The translations under genes were made by a program, and so were the position numbers. Shown here piece after piece: positions 53,310-62,976 of a stretch of 64,000 nucleotides of DNA (position 1 is its first letter; each line of letters starts with the position of its first letter). Origin of the DNA: UBA10649 sp963700745 (GTDB taxonomy: Bacteria > Actinomycetota > Actinomycetes > S36-B12); the NCBI GenBank assembly GCA_963700745.1, contig CAVOYT010000012.1, positions 124,001-188,000 on the forward strand, read 5' to 3'. The notes beneath the pieces are model-generated. The model saw nothing but the letters and a program-made list of their open reading frames with translations. It searched no databases and had not been told where the DNA came from.

Positions 53310-56304
53310 GCCGCCGTGCCCTCGGACTGCACCTCGTCCGGCGGGGCGGTCTCCTGCGGGGTCGTCGCCCCTCCGCTGAGCTCGGCCTGGGCGATGGCGG
53401 CCGCGTCCAGCGCGCGCTTCAGGCGCTCCTGCGCCACGCCGTAGGCGGCGAAGTCGCCCTGGCCAGCGCCAGCTCGCCGTCGCTGTAGGCGGCCTGGGCC
53501 TCGGCGAGCGCGATCGCCAGGTCCGTCGCGGGATCCCCGCTGCTCGGCGTCGTCGGTTCCGGGGTCGGCGTCGGCGTCGTGCCGCCATCCGTGCCGCCGC
53601 CCTGGTCAGGCACCGGCTCGGCGGTCGAGTCCGGTGAGGCGCCGAGCACCTTCGCCAGCGCCACATCGAGGGTGTTCTCCATCGCCACGTTGGCGCCGTA
53701 GCCGACCAGCACCTTGCGCAGCAGCGGGTAGCCCTCGGTGTTCGCGCGCAGGAAGACCGGCTCGATGTAGAGCAGGCCGCCGTTGAACGGCAGGCTGAGC
53801 AGGTTGCCCAGCTCGACGTCGGAGCCGCCCTGGCGCAGCAGCGACAGCTGCGAGCTCACCAGCGGGTCGGACTCGAAGTTGTTCTGCACCTGCTGCGGGC
53901 CCGGGATCGTCGTGTTGCTGGGCAGCTGCAGCACGCGCATCTTGCCGTAGCCCTCGCCGGGTTTGGAGTCCACCGCCATGAAGGCGGCAAGGGTCTGCCG
54001 TCGTTGCGGGGCGAACGTCGTCGTCAGCGAGAAGGTCGGCTCATCCTGGTCCGGCATCTGCAGCGTCAGGTAGTACGGCGGCTGGAACACCTGCGCCGGG
54101 CTCACCGTCGGGTCGTTCGGGACGATCCACACGTCGGTGCCGTTGTAGAACGTGGACGCGTCGGTGACGTGGTAGCGGCTCAGGATCGTGCGCTGGATCT
54201 TGAACATGTCCTGCGGGTACCGCACGTGCGCCAGCACCTGCTCGGACATGTTCTCGCGCGGCTCGACGATCCCGGGGAAGGCGTTCATCCACGTCAGCAG
54301 CACCGGGTCGGTCGGATCCCAGGCGTACAGCGTCACGGTGCCGTCGAACGCGTCGACGACGGCCTTCACCGAGTTGCGCACGTAGTTGGCCTGGTCACGC
54401 GGGAGCAGGCTGCTGGGCAGGGTGCGCGAGCTGACCGAGTCGCTCGTCGCCTCGCTCAGGCTGACGCGACTGCTGTACGGGTACTCGTTCGACAGCGTGT
54501 ACCCGTCGACGATCCACTTGATCCCGCCGTCCGCCGCCACGGGATACGGATCCTGGTCGAGGGTCAGCCACGGGGCGACCTTCTCGACGCGGGTGAGCGG
54601 ATCGCGGTCCCACATGATCCGGGACTCCGGGTTGACCAGGTCCGACAGCAGGATGTTGGCGTCCTGGAACTTCGTCGCGAAGAGCAGTCGCCCGAACAGC
54701 GAGCCCATCGGCACGCCGCCCGTGCCGTCGTACGTGTTGGTCTTCTGGCCGGTCGGGCTGGCGTCGTCCGGGTAGTCGAGCTCGACCGGCGTCGAGCCCT
54801 CCGGCGCCCCGACGATGCTGTAGGGCGGCGAGAGCTCGCCGAAGTACACCCGCGGCTGGTCGACGTTCAGGGCGCCGGTCGGCGGGATGTCGCTCTCGAA
54901 GAAGTCCGGCTGGCCGTTCGACAGCGCCGTGTTGTCGTACGCCGCCACCATGCCGTAGCCGTGCGTGTAGACGGCCTTGTCGTTGGTCCAGTTGCGCTGG
55001 CCGTCGGGGATGCCGGCGAGGTTGATCTCGCGGACGGCGACGACGGCGCCGCGCCGGCGCTGGTCCTCGAGGTCGTAGCGGTCGACGTCGAGCTTGGTGT
55101 TGAACGAGTAGTAGCCGCGGATCTGCTGCAGCTGGTTGTAGGTCGGCGACACCACGGCCGGGTCGAGCAGGCGGATGTTGCTCAGCGTGCCGGCAGCTGG
55201 CCTCGAGCACCTCCGGCGGTCGGCGGCGAGACCGTGCCCGCGTAGTCGGAGACCTCGGAGTCCGCGATGTCGTACGCATCGCGCGTGGCGTTGATGTTGC
55301 GCTCGAGGTACGGCTGCTCGCGGACGAGCTCGCTCGGCTTCACCTGGAACTGCTGGACGATCAGCGGGTAGACCGTGCCCACGACGAGGCTGGTGACGAC
55401 GAGCAGCCCGGCGCCGATCACCGGGATCACCCAGTGACGCCGGAACGCGTTGACGAAGAACAGGGCCGCCACGAGGATCGATGACGGCCGCGAGGATGTT
55501 CAGCGCCGGCAGCACCGCGTAGACGTCGGTGTACTTCAGCCCGGTGAAGCCGGACACGAGCTGCTGGCTCTGCGTCGCCAGGGCGAAGCGGTCGAACCAG
55601 TAGGACACCGCCTTGACCAGGACGAACAGGCCGATCAGGATGCTGAGCTGCGTCTGGGCCGCACCGGACGCGCGGTCGCCGCGGGGCTGCAGGCGCAGGC
55701 CTCCGTAGATGTACTGGACGGCGACGACGGCGAGGATGCACAGGAAGATCACGCCGAAGGCGAAGCCGATGACGAAGCGGATGAACGGCAGCGTGAACGT
55801 GAAGAAGGACAGGTCCAGGCCGAACTGCGGGTCCTCGATGCCGAACGGCACCGCGTTGCGCCACAGCAGGTAGGTGCCCCACTCGGCGGCTGCCGTCAGG
55901 CCCGTGACGAGGCCGAGGGCGATCGAGATGAGGATGGTGAACCGCCGGCGATACGGCTCGATCGCGATCCGGTAGCGCTCGAGCGACGCCTGCTCCGGGG
56001 TCATGCCGCGGAACGTCGGTCGGGTGCGCCAGGCGATCCACATCGACAGTCCGACCGCCAGGCCCATGATCGTGCCGAAGGCGACGAACATCACCGCGCG
56101 GGTGACCAGCGAGGTGGTGAACACCTGGGTCTTGTCGACCGATACGAACCACAGCCAGTCGGTGTAGAAGCCGGCGAAGAGCACGAAGCCCCCGACCAGG
56201 ACGGCCAGGATGATGATGGTGGGCAGCAGCACGCCACGACGGCGAGGGGCCGCCTCCGTCGTGGGGGCGCCCGAACCGCCCATGCCGGGCATCTCGAAGG
56301 TCAC
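53306..56304 (-). CDS. UPF0182 (COG1615) integral membrane protein, about four frame breaks
   Basis: About 1,000 residues. Seven membrane helices fill the N-terminal third (LLPTIIILAVLVGGFVLFAG onward), and the large extracytoplasmic part includes SNIRLLDPAVVSPTYNQLQQIRGYYSF, YGEL-type strands, DEPTFSLTTTFAPQRRQTLAAFMAVDS and PFNGGLLYIEPVFLR, all UPF0182 hallmarks. Breaks occur near 55480, 55215, 55195 and 53455. The true end is GDFAAYGVAQERLKRALDAA to the TGA at 53306. Function unknown though nearly universal in actinobacteria. Confidence 0.9.
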
Positions 56305-56310
56305 CTTGAC

Positions 56311-56316
56311 AACCTA
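56311..56316 (-). promoter_or_regulatory. -10 hexamer for the UPF0182 gene inside the YlbL stop codon
   Basis: TAGGTT on the minus strand; its TAG is the YlbL stop. A 6-base spacer leads to the GTG start at 56304. Confidence 0.4.
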
Positions 56317-57512
56317 CGTCACCGGGACGGGGCATGCGCCCACGGGTTTGCCAGCGGCGTAATCCTGGATGGCGGTCGACCGCGTCGGTCAGCGTCTCGA
56401 CGGGCACCACGGTCAGTCCGTCCGGGATGTGCCCGACGGCCTCGTCGCAGTTCTCCTCCGGCATGACGAACAGGGTGGCGCCGGCGTCCCGGGCCCCGGC
56501 GAGCTTCTGCCGGATGCCGCCGATCGGCCCCACCGTCCCGTCCGGCTCGATCGTGCCGGTGCCGGCGATGTAGTTGCCGCCGGTCAACGACTCGGGGGTC
56601 AGCTTGTCGACGATGCCGGTCGCGAACATCAGTCCGGCACTGGGTCCGCCGACGGATTCGAGGGTGAAGTCGATCGGGAAGTCGGCGGAGTAGCAGCTCG
56701 CCGACGCCGATGCCGATGAACGGCGTCTCGCGGGTTGTCCGGGTTCGACACGGACGTCAGCGTGACCGTCTGCTCGACGTCGTCCTCCATCTCCCCGTCG
56801 ACCTCGACGCCGTCCCGCACGATCACGATGTCGAAGGAGGTGCCGATCGGATTCGACGCGAATCGTCTCGGCGACCTGCTGCGCCCTCGTCGACCTCGAC
56901 GCCGTCGAGACTCTTGATCTCGTCCTTCGGCAGCAGGACGCCGTCGGCAGGGGTGTCCGCGTAGACGGCGTTGACGACGACCTGAGCGCGGACCGGTCGG
57001 TCGAGGTAGTCCATGGCGGCGGCGACGGCGTTCGACTCCGACGTGCTGAACAGCAGCGCCTGCCGCTTCTGCACGTCCTCGCCGCTCACGTCGTCGGGGA
57101 ACAGCAGCTCACGCGGCACGACGGCGTCGGCGGGGTCCAGCCACGAGGCGATCGCGTCGACGAAGGTCAGGCCGCCGCGGGGACCACCGGACTCCAGCAC
57201 CGTGGTCATGTCGAGGTTGCCGGTCACGGGGAACGTCTCGGTACCGCTGATCTCGATGACGGGCCGACCGTCGTCCTCGCCGATGACGTTGAACGTCGGG
57301 CCGGGGGCCAGCTTCACGAAGGGCACGGGGAGCAGGAACGCGATGGCGATGAGGACGAGGGTCGTCGCCGAGCTGATGATGAGCATCCAGCCGCGGCGGG
57401 ACGGATGCATGACCGCATGCCACCAGCCGGTGTCGTCGGCGGCCACGTCGTCCAGGAAGACGTCGAGCGGCGCCTGCGACGGATCGGGCGCCTCGTCCTG
57501 CCGATCGCTCAC
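56314..57512 (-). CDS. YlbL-type PDZ/Lon-like protease, about five frame breaks
   Basis: About 400 residues from GTG 57512 (VSDRQDEAPDPSQAPLD). One membrane anchor (MLIISSATTLVLIAIAFLLPVPF) precedes GPTFNVI and a PDZ domain (VYADTPADGVLLPKDEIKSLDGVEVD). The Lon-like Ser-Lys site is VGGPSAGLMFA with TVGPIGGIRQKLAGARDAGATLF. Several inserted bases (56869 after GAC, near 56845, 56720, 56690, 56393) interrupt the frame; the real end is AAGKPVGACPVPVT. Cell-surface serine protease of unknown substrate. Confidence 0.88.
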
Positions 57513-57790
57513 GCGGACGGCTCGTCGTCGGGAACGCGCGGGGTGCCGTCCGCCTCGACGATGCGGGCATTGCCACTCGAGGGCATCGGTCGCTCCATGG
57601 CCTGCTGCATGCGTCGCAGTCGTTCCATCGAGTCCTCCGTTGTCGTGGGCTTGGCCGGACGGCTGCGCAGCATCACGAACAGCACCGCCAGGACGGTGGC
57701 CACCAACGGGATGAGCCACCAGGCCAGTGCGGACACCCAGAACTCCTCGGACGGATCGGATGCTGCGTGTGCATCAGACGGATGACCCAT
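57509..57790 (-). CDS. Small single-pass membrane protein
   Basis: 93 residues from MGHPSDAHAASDPSEEFW. One helix (VSALAWWLIPLVATVLAVLFVML) and a cytoplasmic tail with SMERLRRMQQAMERPMPS. Its stop overlaps the YlbL start (GTGA), so it is co-translated with the protease and may be its partner. Function unknown. Confidence 0.65.
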   Translation of the reverse strand: MGHPSDAHAASDPSEEFWVSALAWWLIPLVATVLAVLFVMLRSRPAKPTTTEDSMERLRRMQQAMERPMPSSGNARIVEADGTPRVPDDEPSA

Positions 57791-58165
57791 CGCAGCGGTT
57801 CCCCGCAAGGGTACGCGGTCTGCGGGCCGGTCGCTTGCCGCGGACGGGCCGAAAGCGACGGACCCCCGGGGCTCTCCGCTTCGTTCGCCTTCCCCTTGCG
57901 AACGAGCGTGTTATCCCGGGGGTCCAACGGCGTCGAACCTAGGTACTGCGGCGGGAGTGAGTCAATCCGAACGACACATCCCGTTCACCCGCCCTGTGGA
58001 TGTCCTGTGCACGCCCTGTTGACGCACCCGCGTGTCGCTGTGGACGAGGGGTGCATACAGCTGGGGATGAACCTGAGGATGACCCTGCAAACACCCCTGT
58101 GACCAGCAGAAACGTCGCGTCGGTCGCCTGTGGAGGAAAATTCGTCGGGCTGGTTTACCCCCCGT
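57791..58165. other. 375-base gap with a structured hairpin and CTGTGGA repeats
   Basis: A compound hairpin at 57860-57925 has an outer 11-base stem (GGACCCCCGGG/CCCGGGGGTCC) enclosing GCTtCGTTCGC/GCGAACGAGC. CTGTGGA occurs at 57994, 58038 and 58128, plus CTGTGAC at 58097. No gene recognised. The hairpin could be a leader for the operon to its left or a terminator for the NUDIX gene. Confidence 0.5.
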
Positions 58166-58719
58166 TTACCTCCCGGTCGCGGTGTCGATCATCGCCCGGA
58201 CCGCGGCATCCAGCCCCTCGGGGAGATCGTCCAGCGCGAACCAGCGCAGATCGTCCGACTCGTCGCTGATGACCTCCTGGGCGTCGCGGGGCACCAGAGC
58301 CAGGAACTCCACGTCCCAGTGCACGCTCATGTCACCGGCGCACCTGACCGGATGACGATCGAGCCGGATCGGTGCAGCCGACATCGTCACGTCGAGGATC
58401 CCGCTCTCCTCGCGCGTCTCGCGGATCGCCGCCGCCCGGATCGACGCATCCCCGATCTCGTTGTGGCCGCCGAGCTGCAGCCAGCGGCCGGCCTTGGGAT
58501 GCAGCGTCAGCAGCACGCGGCTCAGGTCCTCGTCCAGGACCAGGGCGCTGGACGTCAGGTGGCCCGGCCGGGACTCACGGGACATCGCGTCCGGATGCTC
58601 CGTCCAGGAAGCGCAGGTACTCGTCGCGCAGTGCGCGCTGCCCCGGCTCGGGGTGGTCCCAGGACGCGAGGACCGTCACGGGCGTCGGCGTGCAGGTCGG
58701 CGAAGTCCGGATGGGTCAC
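58166..58719 (-). CDS. NUDIX hydrolase, two frame breaks
   Basis: About 184 residues from GTG 58719 (VTHPDFADLHADA). Two extra bases, after GACGCC near 58676 and after GAC near 58605, break the frame; without them it reads VTVLASWDHPEPGQRALRDEYLRFLDEHPDAMSRES. The Nudix box is GGHNEIGDASIRAAAIRETREESGI, with Asp in place of the first Glu but REx2EExG intact. It cleaves nucleoside-diphosphate-linked substrates; which one is unknown. The start overlaps the DUF2342 stop (GTGA). Confidence 0.88.
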
Positions 58720-60168
58720 GCCGGCGGATCGCCCGCGTCCGCCGGGTCGTCCGGATCGGCCGTCTCGTCCGGAGCAGCTGACGCGTCCGATCGGCCGTCT
58801 CGTCCGGTCACGCTCGAACTCCAGCTCGGACGCGCTGTCCTCGATGAAGCCCAGCGGATCCGCGAGATCGTCCGGGCCAGGCAGCAGGTCGGGGTGCGCC
58901 CAGAGCGCGTCGCGGGCATCGATGCCCGCGGCCGGCACGCACGACGGCGAACAGGGTGGCCGCCTCGCGGGCCAGTCGAGGACGAAGCTCCATGCCGACG
59001 AGGGTCGCGAAGGTCTTCTCCGCCGGCCCCCCGGCTGCTCGCCGACGACGGATCGTCTCGCGCAGCTGCACCGCGGACGGCAGGCGCTCGGCGATCGCCT
59101 GGTCCGACGACGTCGTCGACCCAGCCCTCGACCAGCGCGAGCAGGGTCTCCAGCCGGGCGATGGCCGCCCGCTGCTCCTCGGTGTCCTCCGGCTGCAGCA
59201 GCCCGCTGCCCATCAGCTCCTGAAGCGCCTGCGGGTTGGTCATGTCGACGTCGCCCATGGCCTCCGCCAGACGTGACTGGTCGACGTGCACGCCGCGGGC
59301 GTACTCCTCGACGGCACCGTTGATCCGCGGGCGCAGCCACGGCACGTGCGCGAACAGGCGCTGGTGCGCAGACTCGCGCAGGGCGAGGTACAGGCGCACG
59401 TCATCGACCGGCAGGCCGAGCCCCTCGCCGAACGCGTCGACGTTGCGCGGCAGCAGCGCCGGCACCGGGTGCTCGGTCAGCGGCATGCCGATATCGGAGG
59501 AGCTGACGACGTCGACGCGAGGCCGGCGAGCGCCTGGCCGAGCTGCATGCTGAACGCGGCCGCGCCGAGCTGCTGCATCATGCCGAGCATCGGGCCCATC
59601 ATCTGGGCCATCTCCGGGGGGATCCCGCCGGGGAACATGCTCGCGCAGCTGCTCGGGCAGGTTCTCGCTCAGGGCCGTCAGGTCCAGCTCCTGGCCGGCG
59701 GCGCCGGGAAGGCTCTGGCCGACGACCTGCTGCATGTGCTCGGCGATCGGCTCGACGATCACGCGCCAGGCGGGAGCGGTCGCCTCGAGCCATTCCGAGC
59801 GGCTCCAGGCCTCGGGCGCCGCCGTCGTGGCCGGGAAGGTGACGGCCGGGTCGAGCCACACGTCCGCGAGGCGCACGGCGTCGACGACCGCGCGCCGGTC
59901 GGCGTCGCCCACCGACGGGTCGCCGCCGCCCTGCACGAGCGTCTTGCGGGCCACGTCGGTGACCATCGACCAGTTGACCGGGCCGCCGGCGTCGGCGCCG
60001 GTCTGACCGGACTGCATCATCGCGCCGAGCTGCTGCAGCGCAGCGCCCGAGCGAGCTCATGTCGAAGCCGCCGGGACCGAAGCCGAAGCCGGGGCCACCC
60101 GGGTTGCCGGGGCCACCCGGACTGTCGGGGTCGTCGCCACCCATGCCGAAGCCAAACGGAACGCTCAT
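58716..60168 (-). CDS. DUF2342 / zinc-dependent metalloprotease-family protein, several frame breaks
   Basis: About 480 residues. It starts MSVPFGFGMGGDDPDS, a Gly/Pro-rich head, followed by NWSMVTDVARKTLVQGGGDPSV, DAVRLADVWLDPAVTFP, SDIGMPLTEHPVPALLPRNVDAFGEGL, LALRESAHQRLFAHVPWLRPRINGAVEEYARGV and DLADPLGF, the DUF2342 (TIGR03624) landmarks. Breaks near 60050, 59640, 59520, 59110, 58930 and 58800. Called a zinc protease in databases by similarity, but no clear HExxH is visible. Followed by NUDIX. Confidence 0.85.
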
Positions 60169-60276
60169 GGTCAACGGTATACGCCGCGAGGAGATCGCCG
60201 CGCCGCCCGGCGTTCGCCCTCAGACGAAGGCGGCCCGCCACGCTGCACCTCGGCGGCCACGTGGCGCGGACACAGG

Positions 60277-60308
60277 ACGAGGGGGCGACCTCGCGGTCGC
60301 CCCCTCGT
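60277..60308. terminator. Terminator hairpin after the DUF5679 gene
   Basis: 14-base perfect stem with loop TCGC, 55 bases past the stop of the minus-strand DUF5679 gene. Confidence 0.8.
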
Positions 60309-60363
60309 CGTGCGCTCTAGGCGCGAGGTTGCGTCAACCCCGGCGGTACCGGGGTCGGGCTGG

Positions 60364-60519
60364 TTAGGCCTTGCCCAGAATGCGGGTCACCTTGGTGCCG
60401 CACACGGGGCAGATGCCCTTGGCGAAGCGGCGGCCGTTCGTCTCCTCGACGTGGCCGGTGAACTCCCGCTTCTCCTTGCACTTCACGCAGTACGCCTCGC
60501 CGGTGTAGCTCTCGGCCAT
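60364..60519 (-). CDS. DUF5679 small zinc-ribbon protein
   Basis: 51 residues: MAESYTGEAYCVKCKEKREF, then FAKGICPVCGTKVTRILG. Two CxxC pairs form a zinc ribbon resembling those of topoisomerase or L28-like proteins. GGAGG precedes the ATG. Single gene; role unknown. Confidence 0.88.
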   Translation of the reverse strand: MAESYTGEAYCVKCKEKREFTGHVEETNGRRFAKGICPVCGTKVTRILGKA

Positions 60520-60703
60520 GGGGCCCTCCTGTATGTCCGTCAGTACCGCGTGGCCGCGGTCGGCGGCTGTGTGCCACCTAGGGGTTGCCCCCGATTGGTC
60601 GGCTCAACGATAGGGCAGCCACGAGGGCCATTCCAGCCACGCGCAACGTCAGATCACCGCGTGGCGTGATTCATCCTGTGGATAATTACGGATATATGGG
60701 ATA

Positions 60704-61456
60704 TTACGGTACTTTTCGGTAGCACCAGGTTCGCGGCGATTCCGTCCTCCCACGAGGCGCCGTCGGCAGCGACCGCACCGTCCGGGGCCCGCACAGCTCG
60801 GCCGCCCGCTCCTGAGCACGACACGACCCGGGGTAGTCGTCGTAGAGCGCGGACCACAGGATCCACGCCGTGACCTGCCATCGCGGCCGGCTCGAGCACC
60901 GCACGGTGATCGGCGGCGCGAGCGCCCGGCGGCCGTCCTCGGCGGACGAGCAGTGCCGCAGGGCGCGCGTGGTTCGCCGGGCGCATGCGGTCGAACGAGG
61001 TGCGTCAAGGTGCACCAGCGTCGCCGGCGCCGGCCCGTCGGTACCGCACCGCGACCGCGCCGCACACGTACTGGTTCGGGCGGCAGCGACGAAGGAACGC
61101 GCCTCGATGCGGATCGGATCCTCGATGATGCCCGCCATCGGAGGTGTTGACGCCGACCGCGGTCCACACGTCAAGGAGGCCGCAGCGATCCTGGGCGAAC
61201 TCGATCGGCGTTGACGTCCATCGGGACCAGCGCCGTCTCGGTGACCTCGAAGGTGTGCGGCTCCGTGCACGGCACCGGCGCCGGTATCCGCCCAGTAGTC
61301 GTCGCCGGCCTGCTCGTCCGTCAGGTCGTAGCACTCGCCCACGATCGGACGCGCTCGACTGGCCTCGCCGGGACGCGCGAGGCACGGGCAGGCCGGTACG
61401 AACGGGGTGCGGCAGAACGGCGGCCGCGGCGAGAGATCACCAGCCGCTCGTCGCAT
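60704..61456 (-). CDS. Septum-formation-family extracytoplasmic protein, several frame breaks
   Basis: About 250 residues. Two copies of the domain: VGECYDLTDEQAGDDYWADT, followed in another frame by EPHTFEVTETALVPMD and FAQDRCGLLDVWTAVGVNTS, then YVCGAVAVRY and PPITVRCSSRPRWQVTAWILWSALYDDYPGSC. The C-x-EPHxxEV pattern and paired Cys are typical of septum-formation-type proteins. Breaks near 61285, 61215, 61140 and 61010. The N-terminus is unclear; MRRAAGDLS is assumed. Probably anchored outside the membrane. Confidence 0.6.
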   Translation of the reverse strand: MRRAAGDLSPRPPFCRTPFVPACPCLARPGEASRARPIVGECYDLTDEQAGDDYWADTGAGAVHGAAHLRGHRDGAGPDGRQRRSSSPRIAAASLTCGPRSASTPPMAGIIEDPIRIEARSFVAAARTSTCAARSRCGTDGPAPATLVHLDAPRSTACARRTTRALRHCSSAEDGRRALAPPITVRCSSRPRWQVTAWILWSALYDDYPGSCRAQERAAELCGPRTVRSLPTAPRGRTESPRTWCYRKVP

Positions 61457-61559
61457 GCCGCCTCCAGCCTCGGATCGCACGACCCGGGCCCGCCCCGGGT
61501 CCGCCAACCATGATGGCCCCCGTCTGGCCCGGAAGGGGATCAAACGGGAGGATGCGCCT

Positions 61560-62855
61560 GTGACGCACCCCGAGCGGCGATGTTCCCGCGTGCAGTCCCC
61601 TCGATGCCGTCAGCCTCGACGAGGACGCCCTCCTCGCGGACCTGCTCGACCTGCTGCGCATCCCCTCGGTCAGCGGCAGCCCGGCCGAGCTCGAGGTGCA
61701 GGAGCACCTCGCCGGGCAGTGGCGCGCGCGAGGGCCTCGACGTCGACCGGTGGGACATCGACGTCGAGGCGCTCGAGCAGGACCCGGAGTTCCCCGGCAT
61801 GGAGGTGCCCCGCAGCGCCGCTGTCGGCGTGACCGCCACGCTCGCCGGCGACGGCTCCGGTCCGACGCTCATGCTCAACGGCCACACCGACGTGGTCCCG
61901 CCGGGCGATCGCGCATGCCTGGTCCGGCGACCCGTTCGTGCCGCGCTCGGTGACGGTCGACGGCCAGGAGCGCATCGTCGCGCGCGGTGCGTGCGACATG
62001 AAGGCCGGCGTCGCGGCGATGTGGTCCGCGGTTCGCGCCGTGAAGACGTCCGGAATCCCGCTGCGCGGCAACGTCATCCTGGCCGCGGTGTCCGGCGAGG
62101 AGGACGGCGGCCTCGGCACGTTCGCGCTGCTGCGCCACGGCGTGACCGCCGACATGTGCGTCGTGCCGGAGCCGACGTCGATGGACCTCATCCCCGCGAA
62201 CGGCGGCGCGCTGACCTTCCGGCTCACCGTCCGCGGCCTGGCCACCCATGCCGCCCGCCGCACCGAGGGCGTCAGCGCCATCGAGAAGTTCTACCCGGTC
62301 CTCCAGGCGCTGCAGGAGCTCGAGCGACGCCGCAACGCCGACGGTCGACGTCGTGATGCAGCGCTGGCCGCTGGCCTACCCGCTGTCCATCGGCACTATC
62401 GCCGCCGGCGACTGGGCCTCGACGGTGCCCGACCTGCTGACCGCCGAGGGCCGGCTTGGGGTCGCGCTCGGCGAGACGATGGCTGCAGGCCCGGGCCGAG
62501 CTCGAGGCCACGGTCGCCGCCGCGTGCGCGGCCGATCCGTGGCTCGCCGACCATCCGGTCGAGGTGACCTGGTGGGGCGGCCAGTTCGCGTCCGGGCAGA
62601 CGCCACCCGACTCGCCGATCATCGGCCTCGTCGCCGGCATCCAGCGCGATCTCGTCGGACGGGAGCCCGGAGATCTACGGCGGACCGTACGGCTCCGACC
62701 TGCGGCTGCTCATGGGCCTCGGCGGCATCCCGACCGTGCAGTACGGCCCCGGCGACGCCGCGGCGGCCCATGCCCCCGACGAGTGGGTGGCCGTCGACGA
62801 GGTGCTCACGACCGCACGGGGCCTCGTCCGGCTGATCCTGCGGGTCTGCGCCTGA
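61560..62855 (+). CDS. M20-family metallopeptidase (ArgE/DapE type), several frame breaks
   Basis: About 430 residues. GGGAGG precedes the GTG. Read across breaks it runs LDLLRIPSVSGSPAELEVQEHLA, PTLMLNGHTDVVPPGD (first metal His and Asp), ARGACDMKAGVAAMWSAVRAV (bridging Asp), AVSGEEDGGLGTFALLRHG (Glu general base and ligand), VVPEPTSMDLI, LATHAARRTEGVSAIEKF and YGGPYGSDLRLLMGLGGIPTVQYGPGD. It hydrolyses N-acyl amino acids or peptides; ArgE/DapE-like but the substrate is not decided by motifs. At least six breaks. Confidence 0.85.
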
Positions 62856-62886
62856 CCCCGCGCGGCTCTCCCGCCCCACCCTCCTT

Positions 62887-62950
62887 GTTGAGTGGTCGAT
62901 CGCGCACCGCAGGCGGCCCGCCGTGGCCGGTGCGCGAGCGACCACTCAAC
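62887..62950. terminator. Long inverted repeat between M20 and GGT genes
   Basis: GTTGAGTGGTCG...CGCGCACCG pairs with CGGTGCGCG...CGACCACTCAAC, about 22 paired bases around an 18-base loop. It lies between two convergent genes and can stop transcription in both directions. Confidence 0.65.
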
Positions 62951-62976
62951 AGGACCGCTCAACGAGGGAGGCGGGT

